The notes beneath the pieces are model-generated. The model did no database searches. It had not been told where the DNA came from and worked only from the letters and a program-made list of their open reading frames with translations. This document shows positions 1 to 8,932 of a DNA stretch of 43,046 bases, in pieces. The stretch is from Bacteroidota bacterium. GTDB taxonomy: Bacteria > Bacteroidota > Bacteroidia > Cytophagales > Cyclobacteriaceae. Positions within the stretch are counted from its first letter, which is position 1, and the number at the start of each line of letters is the position of its first letter. The stretch lies in contig JACZXH010000025.1 of NCBI GenBank assembly GCA_022571715.1, positions 1 to 43,046 on the forward strand, in the 5' to 3' direction. A program made the position numbers and the translations under genes.

Positions 1-1451
1 AATGTGGATGTCATTCTGTTCAAAGTCAGATAGCCCAGACCAACTTTGTTAAGATATTCCAGCCGGTAGATTATCTCCGTCAAAATGCGGCCAGCTACTT
101 GCTGATCGTGTTTGCCTGGTTTGAAATTCAGAAAAAATTCCTCCAGCCTGGTTATGGGTATTAATACCAGGTCAGTTATTGACTTACCTCCAATTCTCAC
201 ATAATCCGCATCTTTTCGAATCCTCGTTCCGCGGCAATCCGGGCATTTTTTTCTTCCCCTGTAGCGTGATAATAGCACCCGGTATTGGATCTTGTGGGAT
301 TTGGATTCCAAAAACCTAAAAAAATCATTAATCCCCTTAAAATGATCATTCCCTTTCCATAACTTATCTATCTGTTCTTCTGAAAGGGTAAAAAACGGTT
401 TGTGAATCGGGAATTCAAAGTAAATGGTTGCTTTGATGAAAGCATCCAGCCATTTTTTCATGGTCTCGCTACGCCACGGTGCGATAGCTCCCTCATAAAT
501 CGAGAGACTTTTATCGGGAATGACCAGATCCGAATCAATACCCAGTATTTTTCCAAACCCTTCACACCTGCGGCAGGCGCCATAGGGGTTGTTGAAACTA
601 AACATATTCACCCCGGGCTTTTCAAATGTGATACCATCCAGTTCAAACCGGTCTGTGAATTTCCTTTCCTTCTTACCGGGAATATTGATAATACAATCAC
701 CATGTCCTTCAAAAAATGCGGTTTGAATTGAATCAGCCAGTCGGAACCTGCTGTCTTCATCAGCCGCTACGATGCTTCTGTCAACCAGTATAAACACGTC
801 ATTTGTATTTTGCAACTGATCGGAACCCTCAAGATATTTCTCAATAAATTCAATAGAACTTCCGATTACCAAACGCGTGTATCCTTTGCTCAACAGTATA
901 TTCAGTTCCTGCTCCAGGGTCCGCCCGGCTGGAACACGCATGGGATACTGCACCATATACCGGACACCCTCTTTCTGCCGTAGTACATAATCTACTACAT
1001 CACTCACCGAGTCACTTTTTACAACGGCGCCACTCACAGGTGAGTAGGTAATACCAATTCTCGCAAACAGCAATTTCAAATAATCATATATTTCTGTGGT
1101 AGTGCCAATGGTTGACCGTGGATTGCGTGTATTTACCTTCTGTTCGATGGCAATGGCTGGAGAAACCCCTTTTATATAGTCCACTTCTGGTTTTTCCATA
1201 CGGCCCAGAAACTGCCTGGCATATGCACTAAGGCTTTCCACATACATTCGCTGGCCTTCTGCAAACAGCGTGTCAAATGCAAGCGAAGACTTACCTGAGC
1301 CGGAAAGGCCAGTGATTACTACCATCTTGTTACGCGGAATAGCCACGCTCAGGTTTTTCAGATTGTTTACCCGGGCACCTTTTATTATGATATACTCCCT
1401 GGGGTCAAGTTTGTCAATATCAACTCCATTATTATTTGATGAAAATTGCAT
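1..1451 (-). CDS. uvrA: UvrA, excinuclease ABC subunit A (N-terminal part, cut by window edge)
   Basis: This is the damage-recognition ATPase of nucleotide excision repair, which acts with UvrB on DNA in the cytoplasm. Reading leftward from the ATG at 1451 gives 483 codons without a stop, so the gene runs off the left edge. The Walker A motif GLSGSGKS is at residues 48-55, followed by the UvrA signatures [19 protein letters not shown] and AIEQK. A CRRC half-finger lies in [14 protein letters not shown], and a [11 protein letters not shown] motif comes later. The first half of the first zinc finger has only one Cys (GHGDC) instead of CxxC; from memory this is usual in Bacteroidota UvrA. It is transcribed divergently from the sigma gene. 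The identification is secure; only the C-terminal half is missing. Confidence 0.97.
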   Translation of the reverse strand, partial: MQFSSNNNGVDIDKLDPREYIIIKGARVNNLKNLSVAIPRNKMVVITGLSGSGKSSLAFDTLFAEGQRMYVESLSAYARQFLGRMEKPEVDYIKGVSPAIAIEQKVNTRNPRSTIGTTTEIYDYLKLLFARIGITYSPVSGAVVKSDSVSDVVDYVLRQKEGVRYMVQYPMRVPAGRTLEQELNILLSKGYTRLVIGSSIEFIEKYLEGSDQLQNTNDVFILVDRSIVAADEDSRFRLADSIQTAFFEGHGDCIINIPGKKERKFTDRFELDGITFEKPGVNMFSFNNPYGACRRCEGFGKILGIDSDLVIPDKSLSIYEGAIAPWRSETMKKWLDAFIKATIYFEFPIHKPFFTLSEEQIDKLWKGNDHFKGINDFFRFLESKSHKIQYRVLLSRYRGRKKCPDCRGTRIRKDADYVRIGGKSITDLVLIPITRLEEFFLNFKPGKHDQQVAGRILTEIIYRLEYLNKVGLGYLTLNRMTST

Positions 1452-1458
1452 ACGGAGG

Positions 1459-1466
1459 CAAAGTTA
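1459..1466 (-). promoter_or_regulatory. Putative -7 element of uvrA (TAACTTTG)
   Basis: Read on the minus strand, TAACTTTG matches the Bacteroidota sigma-A -7 consensus TAnnTTTG. It lies 7 bases upstream of the uvrA ATG, which would give an almost leaderless transcript. No clear TTTG -33 box stands at the usual distance, so this is a one-motif prediction. Confidence 0.4.
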
Positions 1467-1647
1467 ATGTAACGTCTACTCGTTGAGAGAAAATGACATT
1501 GGTTTTTTTTGAATATAGTTGCTCAATATACAATATCCCGATATTCCAATACGTTATATAAGGTTATGCTACTTAGAAAGCAGTTTTCTATAAAATTATG
1601 AAAAAAAAATAATTCAAAATAATTTACATTTATTCCATCTGTTTCCT

Positions 1648-1655
1648 TACATTTG
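1648..1655 (+). promoter_or_regulatory. Putative -7 element of the sigma factor operon (TACATTTG)
   Basis: TACATTTG matches the TAnnTTTG consensus and sits about 85 bases before the sigma-factor ATG. The sequence TTTA at 1623-1626 lies 21 bases upstream and could be a weak -33 box. The rest of the AT-rich spacer 1452-1739 between uvrA and this gene shows no other feature. Confidence 0.4.
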
Positions 1656-1739
1656 ATTTTACCAAAAAGGAAAATTCGTTGATAATCTTAAAATAATGCA
1701 ATATGATATAGACCACTACGTTTACTAAACGAAGTATCA

Positions 1740-2336
1740 ATGAGAAGGAATAAATTGAGCGACAGTGAGTTGGTTTCACTATATCAAAACAGTAACGAAG
1801 AGGCCTTTGAGGAATTGGTTCACAGGTACAAGGCCAGAATATTCACATCCATATATCTTATCGTCAAACATAATTATCTGGCGGAAGACATTTTGCAGGA
1901 AACTTTTATCAAAGCCATTAATACAATTAAGCGTGGCAAATATAACGAAGAAGGTAAATTTCTTCCCTGGATTATGAGAATTGCCCATAACCTTGCCGTT
2001 GATCATTTCAGAAAAAGCAAGCGGTTTCCTGTAGTCGTTATGGAAGACGGTAGTGGCGTATTCAATACACTGAATTTTTCTGAGGTGCCTTTTGAAACGG
2101 TCCAGATTCAGAAAGAAATACAAGATAAAGTGCGATTCCTAATACAGGATCTTCCTGATACACAAAAACAGGTACTGATCATGAGACATTATATGGATCT
2201 TAGTTTTCAGGAAATTGCCGATACCACCGGGGTAAGTATAAATACTGCATTAGGAAGGATGCGGTATGCCCTGATTAATTTACGTAAGAGAATGAAAAAA
2301 TATAAAATTGCCTATGACCAAAATTTTTACCCATGA
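1740..2336 (+). CDS. ECF-type RNA polymerase sigma factor
   Basis: The product is a 198-residue sigma-70-family protein with only regions 2 and 4, the size and layout of ECF sigma factors. Region 2 spans about residues 20-90 (YLAEDILQETFIKAINTI, then FLPWIMRIAHNLAVDHFRK). Region 4 spans about 130-185, with the helix-turn-helix in LSFQEIADTTGVSINTALGRM. It should direct RNA polymerase to a specific set of promoters, but its regulon cannot be read here. It overlaps the next small gene, which suggests coupled translation. No membrane anti-sigma factor is encoded beside it. The family is clear; the subgroup is not assigned. Confidence 0.93.
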   Translation: MRRNKLSDSELVSLYQNSNEEAFEELVHRYKARIFTSIYLIVKHNYLAEDILQETFIKAINTIKRGKYNEEGKFLPWIMRIAHNLAVDHFRKSKRFPVVVMEDGSGVFNTLNFSEVPFETVQIQKEIQDKVRFLIQDLPDTQKQVLIMRHYMDLSFQEIADTTGVSINTALGRMRYALINLRKRMKKYKIAYDQNFYP

Positions 2337-2583
2337 TGATGTAGTCAGGTATCTTTATAATGAAATACCGTCAGATCAAAAATCAGAGTTTGAAAATGCA
2401 TTGATATGCGACAATGAGCTGCTGGATTTATTCCATGAGTTAAGAGCAGTGAAGAAGAAATTAGGAAAAGTAGTAAAAAATCCGTCAAATCAGGTTATCA
2501 AAAGTATTCTTGATTACTCCAAATCCTTTAATTTGCATACTGTAAATGACAAAAACAGACATGCAAAGAAAAGAGCGGTTTAA
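2314..2583 (+). CDS. Small hypothetical protein overlapping the sigma gene; possible anti-sigma-like partner
   Basis: This is an 89-residue soluble protein starting at the ATG at 2314 (MTKIFTHDDVVRYLYNE); a TTG six bases earlier is less likely. It is charged, has no membrane segment or signal peptide, and is predicted mostly helical (DQKSEFENALICDNELLDLF). The gene overlaps the end of the sigma gene by 23 bases, and its own end overlaps nth by 38 bases. A short acidic N-terminal helix followed by a segment about 'nodes' of a discarded chain resembles the N-terminal part of zinc-less anti-sigma proteins, so it may bind the upstream sigma factor. That role is inferred only from position and size. 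Confidence 0.65.
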   Translation: MTKIFTHDDVVRYLYNEIPSDQKSEFENALICDNELLDLFHELRAVKKKLGKVVKNPSNQVIKSILDYSKSFNLHTVNDKNRHAKKRAV

Positions 2584-3205
2584 AGAGTTAATTGACTATT
2601 TTACACATCACAACCCTGACGCAGAAACCGAGCTTGAATACGGTAGTCCCTATGAGCTTCTGGTTGCTACCATACTTAGTGCCCAGTGCACCGATAAGCG
2701 GGTGAATATCGTTACACCAGCTTTATTCGAAAAATTCCCGACGGTCGAATATATGGCCTCAGGTAGTGCCGAGGAAGTATTTCCATATATCAAATCTGTT
2801 ACTTTCCCAAACAACAAGTCGAAGCACCTTTATGGTATGGCACGTATGCTTGTGGATGATTTTGACTCGGAAGTGCCATCTGACTCGAAAGACCTTCAAA
2901 AACTACCGGGAGTGGGCAGAAAAACAGCCAACGTAATATCATCTGTTATTTACAACCAGCCTGCGATGGCAGTTGACACGCACGTTTTTCGAGTATCCAA
3001 GCGGCTAGGGCTGGTAAGCCAGAATGCCAAAACTCCTTTGGAAGTTGAAAAACAACTAGTAAAAAACATACCTGAAAAACACATTTCTGTGGCGCATCAC
3101 TGGCTAATACTGCACGGCAGATATGTATGCCTTGCACGCACACCCAAGTGCGAATCATGCAAGATCAGTTATTTTTGCCAGTATTTTGAAAAACAATTTG
3201 GGTGA
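2546..3205 (+). CDS. nth: Endonuclease III, base-excision DNA glycosylase/AP lyase
   Basis: The enzyme removes oxidised pyrimidines from DNA and nicks the abasic site. The 219-residue product has the helix-hairpin-helix LPGVGRKTANV at 120-130 with catalytic Lys126, and the conserved Asp144 in AVDTHVFRVSKRLGL. The 4Fe-4S ligands are Cys195, Cys202, Cys205 and Cys211 in the C-x6-C-x2-C-x5-C spacing. Length matches the family. The start at 2546 overlaps the preceding gene by 38 bases; an ATG at 2561 is an alternative that loses only five residues. Placement behind a sigma factor suggests co-transcription. Confidence 0.96.
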   Translation: MTKTDMQRKERFKELIDYFTHHNPDAETELEYGSPYELLVATILSAQCTDKRVNIVTPALFEKFPTVEYMASGSAEEVFPYIKSVTFPNNKSKHLYGMARMLVDDFDSEVPSDSKDLQKLPGVGRKTANVISSVIYNQPAMAVDTHVFRVSKRLGLVSQNAKTPLEVEKQLVKNIPEKHISVAHHWLILHGRYVCLARTPKCESCKISYFCQYFEKQFG

Positions 3206-3407
3206 TATATCAATTATTCATGGATGATAACCTCATACAGACGGTAACATAGGGAATTTTTTCATCCTGAATAAACTGGAATTAATTCACTGTAAATAAA
3301 AACAAAAAAATAAATGATACAATTTGTTGAAAATTCGACGTGAATTGATGATCGATATAATCACTCGTTTAACACTGAAATTCCGTTACATTTATATAAT
3401 TTAGATT

Positions 3408-5267
3408 ATGTGCGGTATTCACTTTATTTTGGATAAAAACAAGCGTCTGACGGAAGAACCGGTTCAGAAGATGATTAATTCCACAGTGTACAGAGGACCG
3501 GATGACTTTGGTTTTCAGGTATTTGAATCCCCTTCGTGCATGTACTTCCTTGGTGCCAACCGGCTTAGGATAACAGATGTTACAAAGTATGCCAATCAGC
3601 CATTTACATCCGGAGATGGTTTCAGGTCACTTGTTTATAACGGGGAGTTATATAATTATTCCGTTTTGAAAAGTCAACAGCTTAAAGATGGTAAAGCCTT
3701 CCGCTCCGGATCAGATACCGAAGTACTTTTTAATGTACTCGCTGAGAATCAGGAAAAAGGACTGGAGAAGCTGAACGGCATGTATTCGTTTGTATATCTT
3801 AACAAGGATACTGACAATGTGCTGCTTGCCCGTGATTCCTGGGGGATGAAACCGCTCTATTACTACGAAGATTCCGATTTCTTTATTGCCTCCTCAGAGA
3901 TAAAGGCCATCCTTGCTTCAGGTCTTGTAAACAAAGTGCTAAATGAAAAAGCTGTGCACGATTACCTGCAATATCGATATGTGTGCCGTCCGGATACATT
4001 TTTTGAAAATATTATGGAATTCGAAACGGGCAGTTTTATCCAGATCAGAAACGGGAAAATCACAAAGAACGAAATTATTCCCCAAACAGAATACGATCCA
4101 GACTGCGAATTGTATCGGCCGGACCAGTGTGAGAGCGAAATTGTACTACAGGCAGAAAAACTTCTCGTTAAATCCCTCCTGTACCATCTGCCTGCAAATG
4201 GTTCGGCCGGATTGTTTCTGAGTGGCGGCGTTGACTCAACACTTATGTTGGCACTACTAAATGAAAACGGCTACAGCAATTTTCCAGCCTATTCGTTTGT
4301 AACCTCTGTAAAAGACAGGTCGTTTGGCACAAAGGACTATAAATACGCCACACTCGCTGCAAAAATGTACCATGCCGAACATCATCAGATAGAAACTAAC
4401 GCTTCGATGCTTGAGAATATTGACGACTATATTTGCAGGATCGATCAGCCGGTCGGCGACAGTGGTGCTTTGATGACCTATTTGTTGTCACAAGAAGTGG
4501 CAAAAAACCATAAAATCGTGCTGAGTGGGGCCGGAGCAGACGAAATGTTTGGGGGCTACAACAGGCATGCAGCATTTCGAACGTATCTTAAGAACTATAA
4601 GTTTTTAAGTCTGATAAAGGAGCCCGGAATATTCGGGGCAAACATGTTTGCCGCCGTTTCCAATGAAAGGGGGAGGTTAATAAAGAAGTTCTTCACAAAT
4701 CTGGACAAGGACCCATCTGTAACTTACAATAAATTTATTTCTTTCGACCAATTAACATCCCGGACTGATAATTCGCTATGGCCCTCAGATGGAAATGAAA
4801 ATATAAATTACCACCTTGGCAAGGCGCTCGAACACGACAGGACGAACTACCTTGTTTCTGACGTATTGACAATCAGCGATCGTATGACGATGCTTGCAGG
4901 CATCGAAATGCGTCTGCCTTATCTTGACCGGGAACTGAGCCGGTATGCACGTTCATTGCCACCGAAGCTTCTTTTAGCAAATGGTAAAAAATGGATTCTT
5001 AAAGAAATGCTTCAGAAGAGAAATGGTGAAATATTCTGCCGGAGAAGCAAGGAAGGATTCGGATTACCTTTTGGCGCATGGACGGATATAAATCATACAG
5101 GCGCCTGGTCATTTCTTGAAAGTGAAAATTCACTGGTCTTTAAATTTATTGAAAAGAATCGTATTCTTGAATTGAAAAGTAATCATCAAAAATCGAAAGC
5201 TAATTATACTCTTGAATTATGGGCAGTGATGGTACTTGCAAAATGGCTTGATATTACCTTCGTTTAA
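3408..5267 (+). CDS. asnB: Glutamine-hydrolysing asparagine synthase (AsnB family)
   Basis: The family transfers ammonia from glutamine to an ATP-activated carboxylate, classically Asp to Asn. The 619-residue product begins MCGIHF, so Cys2 is the class-II glutamine amidotransferase nucleophile. The N-terminal domain covers about 1-210 (RGPDDFGF, YNGELYN, SGSDTEV). The synthetase domain follows, with the ATP PP-loop SGGVDS at 272-277 and GAGADEMFGGYNRH further on. The stop codon abuts the start of the glycosyltransferase gene with no spacer. AsnB-like proteins placed beside glycosyltransferases often amidate sugar acids or surface polymers, so the substrate here may not be free aspartate. The upstream spacer 3206-3407 is AT-rich and holds TACATTTA at 3387-3394 as a weak promoter candidate. 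Confidence 0.93.
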   Translation: MCGIHFILDKNKRLTEEPVQKMINSTVYRGPDDFGFQVFESPSCMYFLGANRLRITDVTKYANQPFTSGDGFRSLVYNGELYNYSVLKSQQLKDGKAFRSGSDTEVLFNVLAENQEKGLEKLNGMYSFVYLNKDTDNVLLARDSWGMKPLYYYEDSDFFIASSEIKAILASGLVNKVLNEKAVHDYLQYRYVCRPDTFFENIMEFETGSFIQIRNGKITKNEIIPQTEYDPDCELYRPDQCESEIVLQAEKLLVKSLLYHLPANGSAGLFLSGGVDSTLMLALLNENGYSNFPAYSFVTSVKDRSFGTKDYKYATLAAKMYHAEHHQIETNASMLENIDDYICRIDQPVGDSGALMTYLLSQEVAKNHKIVLSGAGADEMFGGYNRHAAFRTYLKNYKFLSLIKEPGIFGANMFAAVSNERGRLIKKFFTNLDKDPSVTYNKFISFDQLTSRTDNSLWPSDGNENINYHLGKALEHDRTNYLVSDVLTISDRMTMLAGIEMRLPYLDRELSRYARSLPPKLLLANGKKWILKEMLQKRNGEIFCRRSKEGFGLPFGAWTDINHTGAWSFLESENSLVFKFIEKNRILELKSNHQKSKANYTLELWAVMVLAKWLDITFV

Positions 5268-6440
5268 ATGAAGATTATTTACCTGCACCAATATTTTAAG
5301 ACGCCGGAAGAGGGCGGGCCTATCCGGTCGTTTTACCTTGCAAAAGGGCTTGTGGACCACGGCATAGAGGTTGAAATGATTACTGCCCATAATAAGGATT
5401 CTAAAGTCATTAAAGAGATTTATGGAATCAAAGTGCATTATCTCCCGGTTCACTACGATAATTCTTTGAATTTTAAACAGCGGGTTATTACGTTTTTAAA
5501 GTTTATGTATATGGCAATAGATGAGGCAGCTACAATTAAAGGGGCTGACCTTTGCTATGCCACCAGCACGCCGCTAAGCATAGGACTTGCTGCAATTAAA
5601 ATAAAGGAAAAGTTTTCTATTCCTTATTACTTTGAAGTCCGCGATCTCTGGCCGGAAGCGCCGATTCAGATGGGCGCCATTCGCAACCCCTGGTTGCTTC
5701 GCTACACCCGCGATATGGAACTACGCATTTATGATCAGGCGGAGAAGATCATTGCCCTTTCTCCCGGAATTCAAGACAATATTGTGAAAAAAGTATCCGG
5801 TAAAAAAGTTGTATTAATACCTAATATGTCGGATGTTAAGTTTTTTGAACCTCAGAAAAAGAATCCGGATTTCGAGAATGTTTTCAGGACAAAAAATAAA
5901 TTTGTTGTCAGTTATTTTGGAGCTATCGGCAAGGTAAACCATCTCGAGTATCTGCTTGATTCCGCTGGTGCAAGCCTTGAAATGCAACTTCCCGTTAAAT
6001 TCCTTATTGTGGGCGATGGTGCCGAGAAACACCGGCTCGAAAAACTGGGGCACTTTCGCAATCTTGTGAATGTGGAATTTCTTCCGTTTATGAATAAAAA
6101 AGAGCTCCGGGAGCTATTGAATGTGACCGATGCTGCCTATATCTCGTTTGCCAACAAGCCTATCCTCGAGACCAACAGCCCGAATAAATTTTTCGATGCA
6201 CTGGCATCAGGCAAACTTGTGGTTACAAATACTAAAGGATGGATACGCGAGCTGGCAGAAGATAATCAGTGTGGTTTTTATACGGATCCGGAAAGACCGC
6301 CTGATTTTGTAGAAAAAATCAGCCCGTTTTTAAAAGATAAAACCAAGCTTAACCGTTTTCAGCAGAATGCCCGTAAACTGGGTGAAGTGCAATTTTCAAG
6401 ACAGCAGCAGGTCAGTGAGTTGATAAATGTGCTTATGTGA
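5268..6440 (+). CDS. Glycosyltransferase family 4 (WbuB-like)
   Basis: This is a 390-residue GT-B-fold retaining glycosyltransferase that would add a sugar from a nucleotide donor to a surface glycan on the cytoplasmic face of the membrane. The N-terminal acceptor domain starts MKIIYLHQYFKTPEEGGPIR, typical of the WbuB-like branch, followed by FEVRDLWPEAPIQMG. The C-terminal donor domain has VSYFGAIGKVNHLEYLLD, LIVGDGAEKHRL and the E-x7-E-like segment ILETNSPNKFFDALASGKL. It starts on the base after the asnB stop codon, so the two are surely co-translated. Donor and acceptor cannot be assigned. Confidence 0.92.
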   Translation: MKIIYLHQYFKTPEEGGPIRSFYLAKGLVDHGIEVEMITAHNKDSKVIKEIYGIKVHYLPVHYDNSLNFKQRVITFLKFMYMAIDEAATIKGADLCYATSTPLSIGLAAIKIKEKFSIPYYFEVRDLWPEAPIQMGAIRNPWLLRYTRDMELRIYDQAEKIIALSPGIQDNIVKKVSGKKVVLIPNMSDVKFFEPQKKNPDFENVFRTKNKFVVSYFGAIGKVNHLEYLLDSAGASLEMQLPVKFLIVGDGAEKHRLEKLGHFRNLVNVEFLPFMNKKELRELLNVTDAAYISFANKPILETNSPNKFFDALASGKLVVTNTKGWIRELAEDNQCGFYTDPERPPDFVEKISPFLKDKTKLNRFQQNARKLGEVQFSRQQQVSELINVLM

Positions 6441-6561
6441 ATTACGAATTGCTGACTTAAACCCCACACTCCCACACAACTAATATATACATTAGTATAG
6501 ATACAAGTGTACTTTGGTCGTTATATCAAAAAATATATTCAACGATAGGCAATAGGTTGTC

Positions 6562-7584
6562 TCAGAACAACTTCGGCGCCTTCCCCTTATAATTCGATGC
6601 TTTAAAAATATTCATCGCATTCTTTTCTATCATAAGGTAAGGCAGCGAAACTTCAGGATGATTCGCCATGTACTTCCTGACTATTTCCCATCCGACCCAG
6701 GCGCCAATCCGGCCTGGGCACACCGCTGATATCTCATATGTATTGGGCCTTTCGCCCATAAATTTTTCTTTGATAATATGGTTAGTTTCAAACAGTAATT
6801 CATTTTGAATAAAATTCCCCCATATAATATGCTGGTTGTCAGATACATCCGTCAGTTCTTTTTCTGTATACCAGATGATCAGGCTGTCAGGTGCGCACGG
6901 CAGCATTTTCTGTGCGAAATAGTACTTTTTGCCATAATACACCATATCGGCAAGCATCGTATTATCCGAGTAATCGGTTGCGATGTATTTGTCCGACAGA
7001 AGCAGCATTACCGCTGGTACAATGTATTGCTTCTGGTAACGTCTGAGAATATAATCCGGATAACTGTTGGGTATGTAAATGGCATCAGGGCCAATGTAAT
7101 AATCGAGACCGATAATTATCAATGTGTCAGAAACGTACATTTCACTTGTGCCAAAGCCGGTAACTAGTGTCTGTATTTTTGGAATTTTTGCATCCGGAAA
7201 ATATTTCCGCATATAAGCATAAGCTTCTTCGAAAGCAGCTTTCAGGTCATGCATGTCACCAAAAACACGCCGTGTTTCCTCCAACAAAACAGCGATATCC
7301 GGGTTTGTAATCCGGCTGAACAGTATTTCAGCCAGCACTGTATCGTTGGGATACTGATCGTTGCCGAGAAATTCAATTTTCAGTATCTTGTGATCCGTAA
7401 GAAATGCAAGCACATCTTCTACAGATTCTGACTTAAATAATGTATCCTCAAGTCGCTCAATTTTGATCTCTTCCTTTAATGATTTAACATCACTGGGTGG
7501 ATCGCAATCAGCGTTGCACCGACCTAGAAAAAATACCAGGAACACAAATGTCAGGAATTTGATCATGGTTTTGAAAAACGTCAT
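6562..7584 (-). CDS. gldB: GldB-type gliding motility lipoprotein
   Basis: The 340-residue product has a signal peptide with lipobox FFLGRC (lipidated Cys23). A start at the second Met (7566) is also possible. The GldB family hallmark is near the C-terminus: CPGRIGAWVGWEIVRKYM, then a lysine-rich end. In Flavobacterium, GldB is a membrane lipoprotein required for gliding and for type IX secretion-linked motility. It stands alone between convergent and divergent neighbours; no other gld gene is in the window. The family match rests on the C-terminal motif, overall length and lipoprotein form, so the family call is good while the exact role is inferred. Confidence 0.8.
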   Translation of the reverse strand: MTFFKTMIKFLTFVFLVFFLGRCNADCDPPSDVKSLKEEIKIERLEDTLFKSESVEDVLAFLTDHKILKIEFLGNDQYPNDTVLAEILFSRITNPDIAVLLEETRRVFGDMHDLKAAFEEAYAYMRKYFPDAKIPKIQTLVTGFGTSEMYVSDTLIIIGLDYYIGPDAIYIPNSYPDYILRRYQKQYIVPAVMLLLSDKYIATDYSDNTMLADMVYYGKKYYFAQKMLPCAPDSLIIWYTEKELTDVSDNQHIIWGNFIQNELLFETNHIIKEKFMGERPNTYEISAVCPGRIGAWVGWEIVRKYMANHPEVSLPYLMIEKNAMNIFKASNYKGKAPKLF

Positions 7585-7909
7585 CCCAGCAAATAAACAT
7601 CATTTTGTAATTTTTATTATAATGTTTTATAGTTTACATTTTCTTTGAAAATAAATCGGGGTGTTAAATTTAGCGATAAATCGAAAATATTACACAAAAA
7701 GAAACTCCACAAAATCGTATAAGGGGTAACCAAATGGCTCCGATTATTAACCTAATAAATTGATTATCAATATATTAATTTTTATATACATTTTTAATCA
7801 TTTATTGAACTGGGAAAAGGGATTGAGAAATAAAATATAAATTCATAAGTTTTTGTACCTTTCTTTTAGTATCATGGCAGGATTAAACAGATAATTAAAA
7901 ATATTCAAC
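7585..7909. other. Gene-free divergent spacer between gldB and the GPP34 gene
   Basis: This 325-base, very AT-rich stretch lies between two divergent genes and must hold both promoters. TACCTTTC at 7856-7863 resembles a -7 element for the rightward gene but lacks the final G. No RNA gene, open frame of note or strong hairpin was seen. Confidence 0.5.
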
Positions 7910-8587
7910 ATGAAACTGAATCTGATTGAGCAATTTCTTTTGATAGCCCTTGACGATGATGAGGGACGGTTTGTAACAGATACCACGTATTTGTACAACG
8001 GCTTTGCAGGTGCCATTTTGATGGAACTGGCAATTCTTGATAAAATTGTATTGCAGAAAAAAAAGGTTGTGGTTACAGGCAAACCGGATACAGAAGAGCC
8101 TATTCTGGATCAATCCATTCAGGCCATTCAGAATCTGAAAGAAGGAAAATCCATTGGTTTCTGGATTGGCACTTTCAATGCCAATGCGAAAAATATCAAA
8201 GAGATTGTTCTTCAGGAATTAATTGATAAAGGTATTTTGAGAAGGGAAAAAGGTAAAATATTATGGGTCATTCCGTATGTTAAATATCCCACTGATAATC
8301 CTGTACCAGAAAATAAAGTCCGTGCACAAATAAAGGAAATCATCATGGATCAAACAAAACCTGAACCGAAGGATCTCATGCTATTGAGTCTGATCAATAT
8401 TTGTGAACTGACAAAAGAAGCCTTCCGCTCAAAAGAAGTTTTCAGACGGGCAGGTAAACGAATTTTAGCATTGACTGAGCCAAATAACCTCAGTAATGTA
8501 TTTAATCCGGATGTTCAAAAAATTCATGCTACAGTTATGGCTGCCACAAGATCAGCGGTTACTGCTTCTACCACACCTATGGTCTGA
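7910..8587 (+). CDS. GPP34 (GOLPH3-like) family protein
   Basis: The 225-residue protein begins with the GPP34 signature MKLNLIEQFLLIALDDDEGR and continues with LYNGFAGAILMELAILDKI, then FWIGTFNANAKNIKEIVLQ. These match the family of the eukaryotic phosphatidylinositol-4-phosphate-binding Golgi protein GOLPH3/Vps74. There is no signal peptide or membrane segment, so it is predicted to be cytoplasmic or peripheral to the membrane. In bacteria the family is known mainly from actinomycetes and scattered genomes and its function is unclear. The gene is monocistronic, flanked by a long upstream spacer. The family call is firm; the function is unknown. Confidence 0.88.
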   Translation: MKLNLIEQFLLIALDDDEGRFVTDTTYLYNGFAGAILMELAILDKIVLQKKKVVVTGKPDTEEPILDQSIQAIQNLKEGKSIGFWIGTFNANAKNIKEIVLQELIDKGILRREKGKILWVIPYVKYPTDNPVPENKVRAQIKEIIMDQTKPEPKDLMLLSLINICELTKEAFRSKEVFRRAGKRILALTEPNNLSNVFNPDVQKIHATVMAATRSAVTASTTPMV

Positions 8588-8623
8588 CTGGTAATGCGTC
8601 ATACTATTCAACTGAGATGTAAC

Positions 8624-8854
8624 TTAGTAGCCTCGTAGTGTATTCTTGACTTTCCTCTTTTTCATCCGGTGTTGAGTGGAAATATACGTACGGGTTGAAT
8701 AGCCTCTTTTGGATCCATGGTATTTTTTAAATTTTCCACTACCTTCCTTAGGTTCAGATTTATAGAATCCATATGACGGACATGTTGCAATGGAATAATA
8801 AACGCAACCTGATAATAAATAAACGCAGATTAGGATTATAAATATCCGTATCAT
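8624..8854 (-). CDS. Small basic lipoprotein, family related to the one at 30824
   Basis: This is a 76-residue protein with an N-terminal hydrophobic stretch and lipobox LLSGC (Cys17). The mature part contains CPSYGFYKSEP and ends in a strongly basic tail, RMKKRKVKNTLRGY. The same layout and near-identical key positions occur in the lipoprotein at 30824-31114 (CPTFDGFKTNP, then KKIKMKNTIRVY), so the two are probably paralogues. The conservation supports a real gene in spite of its size. No known domain is recognised; a role on the inner face of the outer membrane or in the periplasm is a guess from the lipobox. Confidence 0.75.
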   Translation of the reverse strand: MIRIFIILICVYLLSGCVYYSIATCPSYGFYKSEPKEGSGKFKKYHGSKRGYSTRTYISTQHRMKKRKVKNTLRGY

Positions 8855-8862
8855 TTAACCGG

Positions 8863-8870
8863 CAAATATA
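8863..8870 (-). promoter_or_regulatory. Putative -7 element of the small lipoprotein gene (TATATTTG)
   Basis: TATATTTG on the minus strand is an exact TAnnTTTG match ending 8 bases before the ATG at 8854. A GTTG lies roughly 24 bases further upstream as a weak -33 candidate. Confidence 0.4.
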
Positions 8871-8932
8871 ATACGTTATCGGATTTATGTGTAACAACAT
8901 GATTATTCTGGTCAGGCATAAGAAACGGAGTT

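Noticed and set aside
402-1467. Plus-strand open frames at 402-731 and 1270-1467
   Set aside because: They run antisense to uvrA, whose minus-strand frame is continuous and carries clear family motifs.
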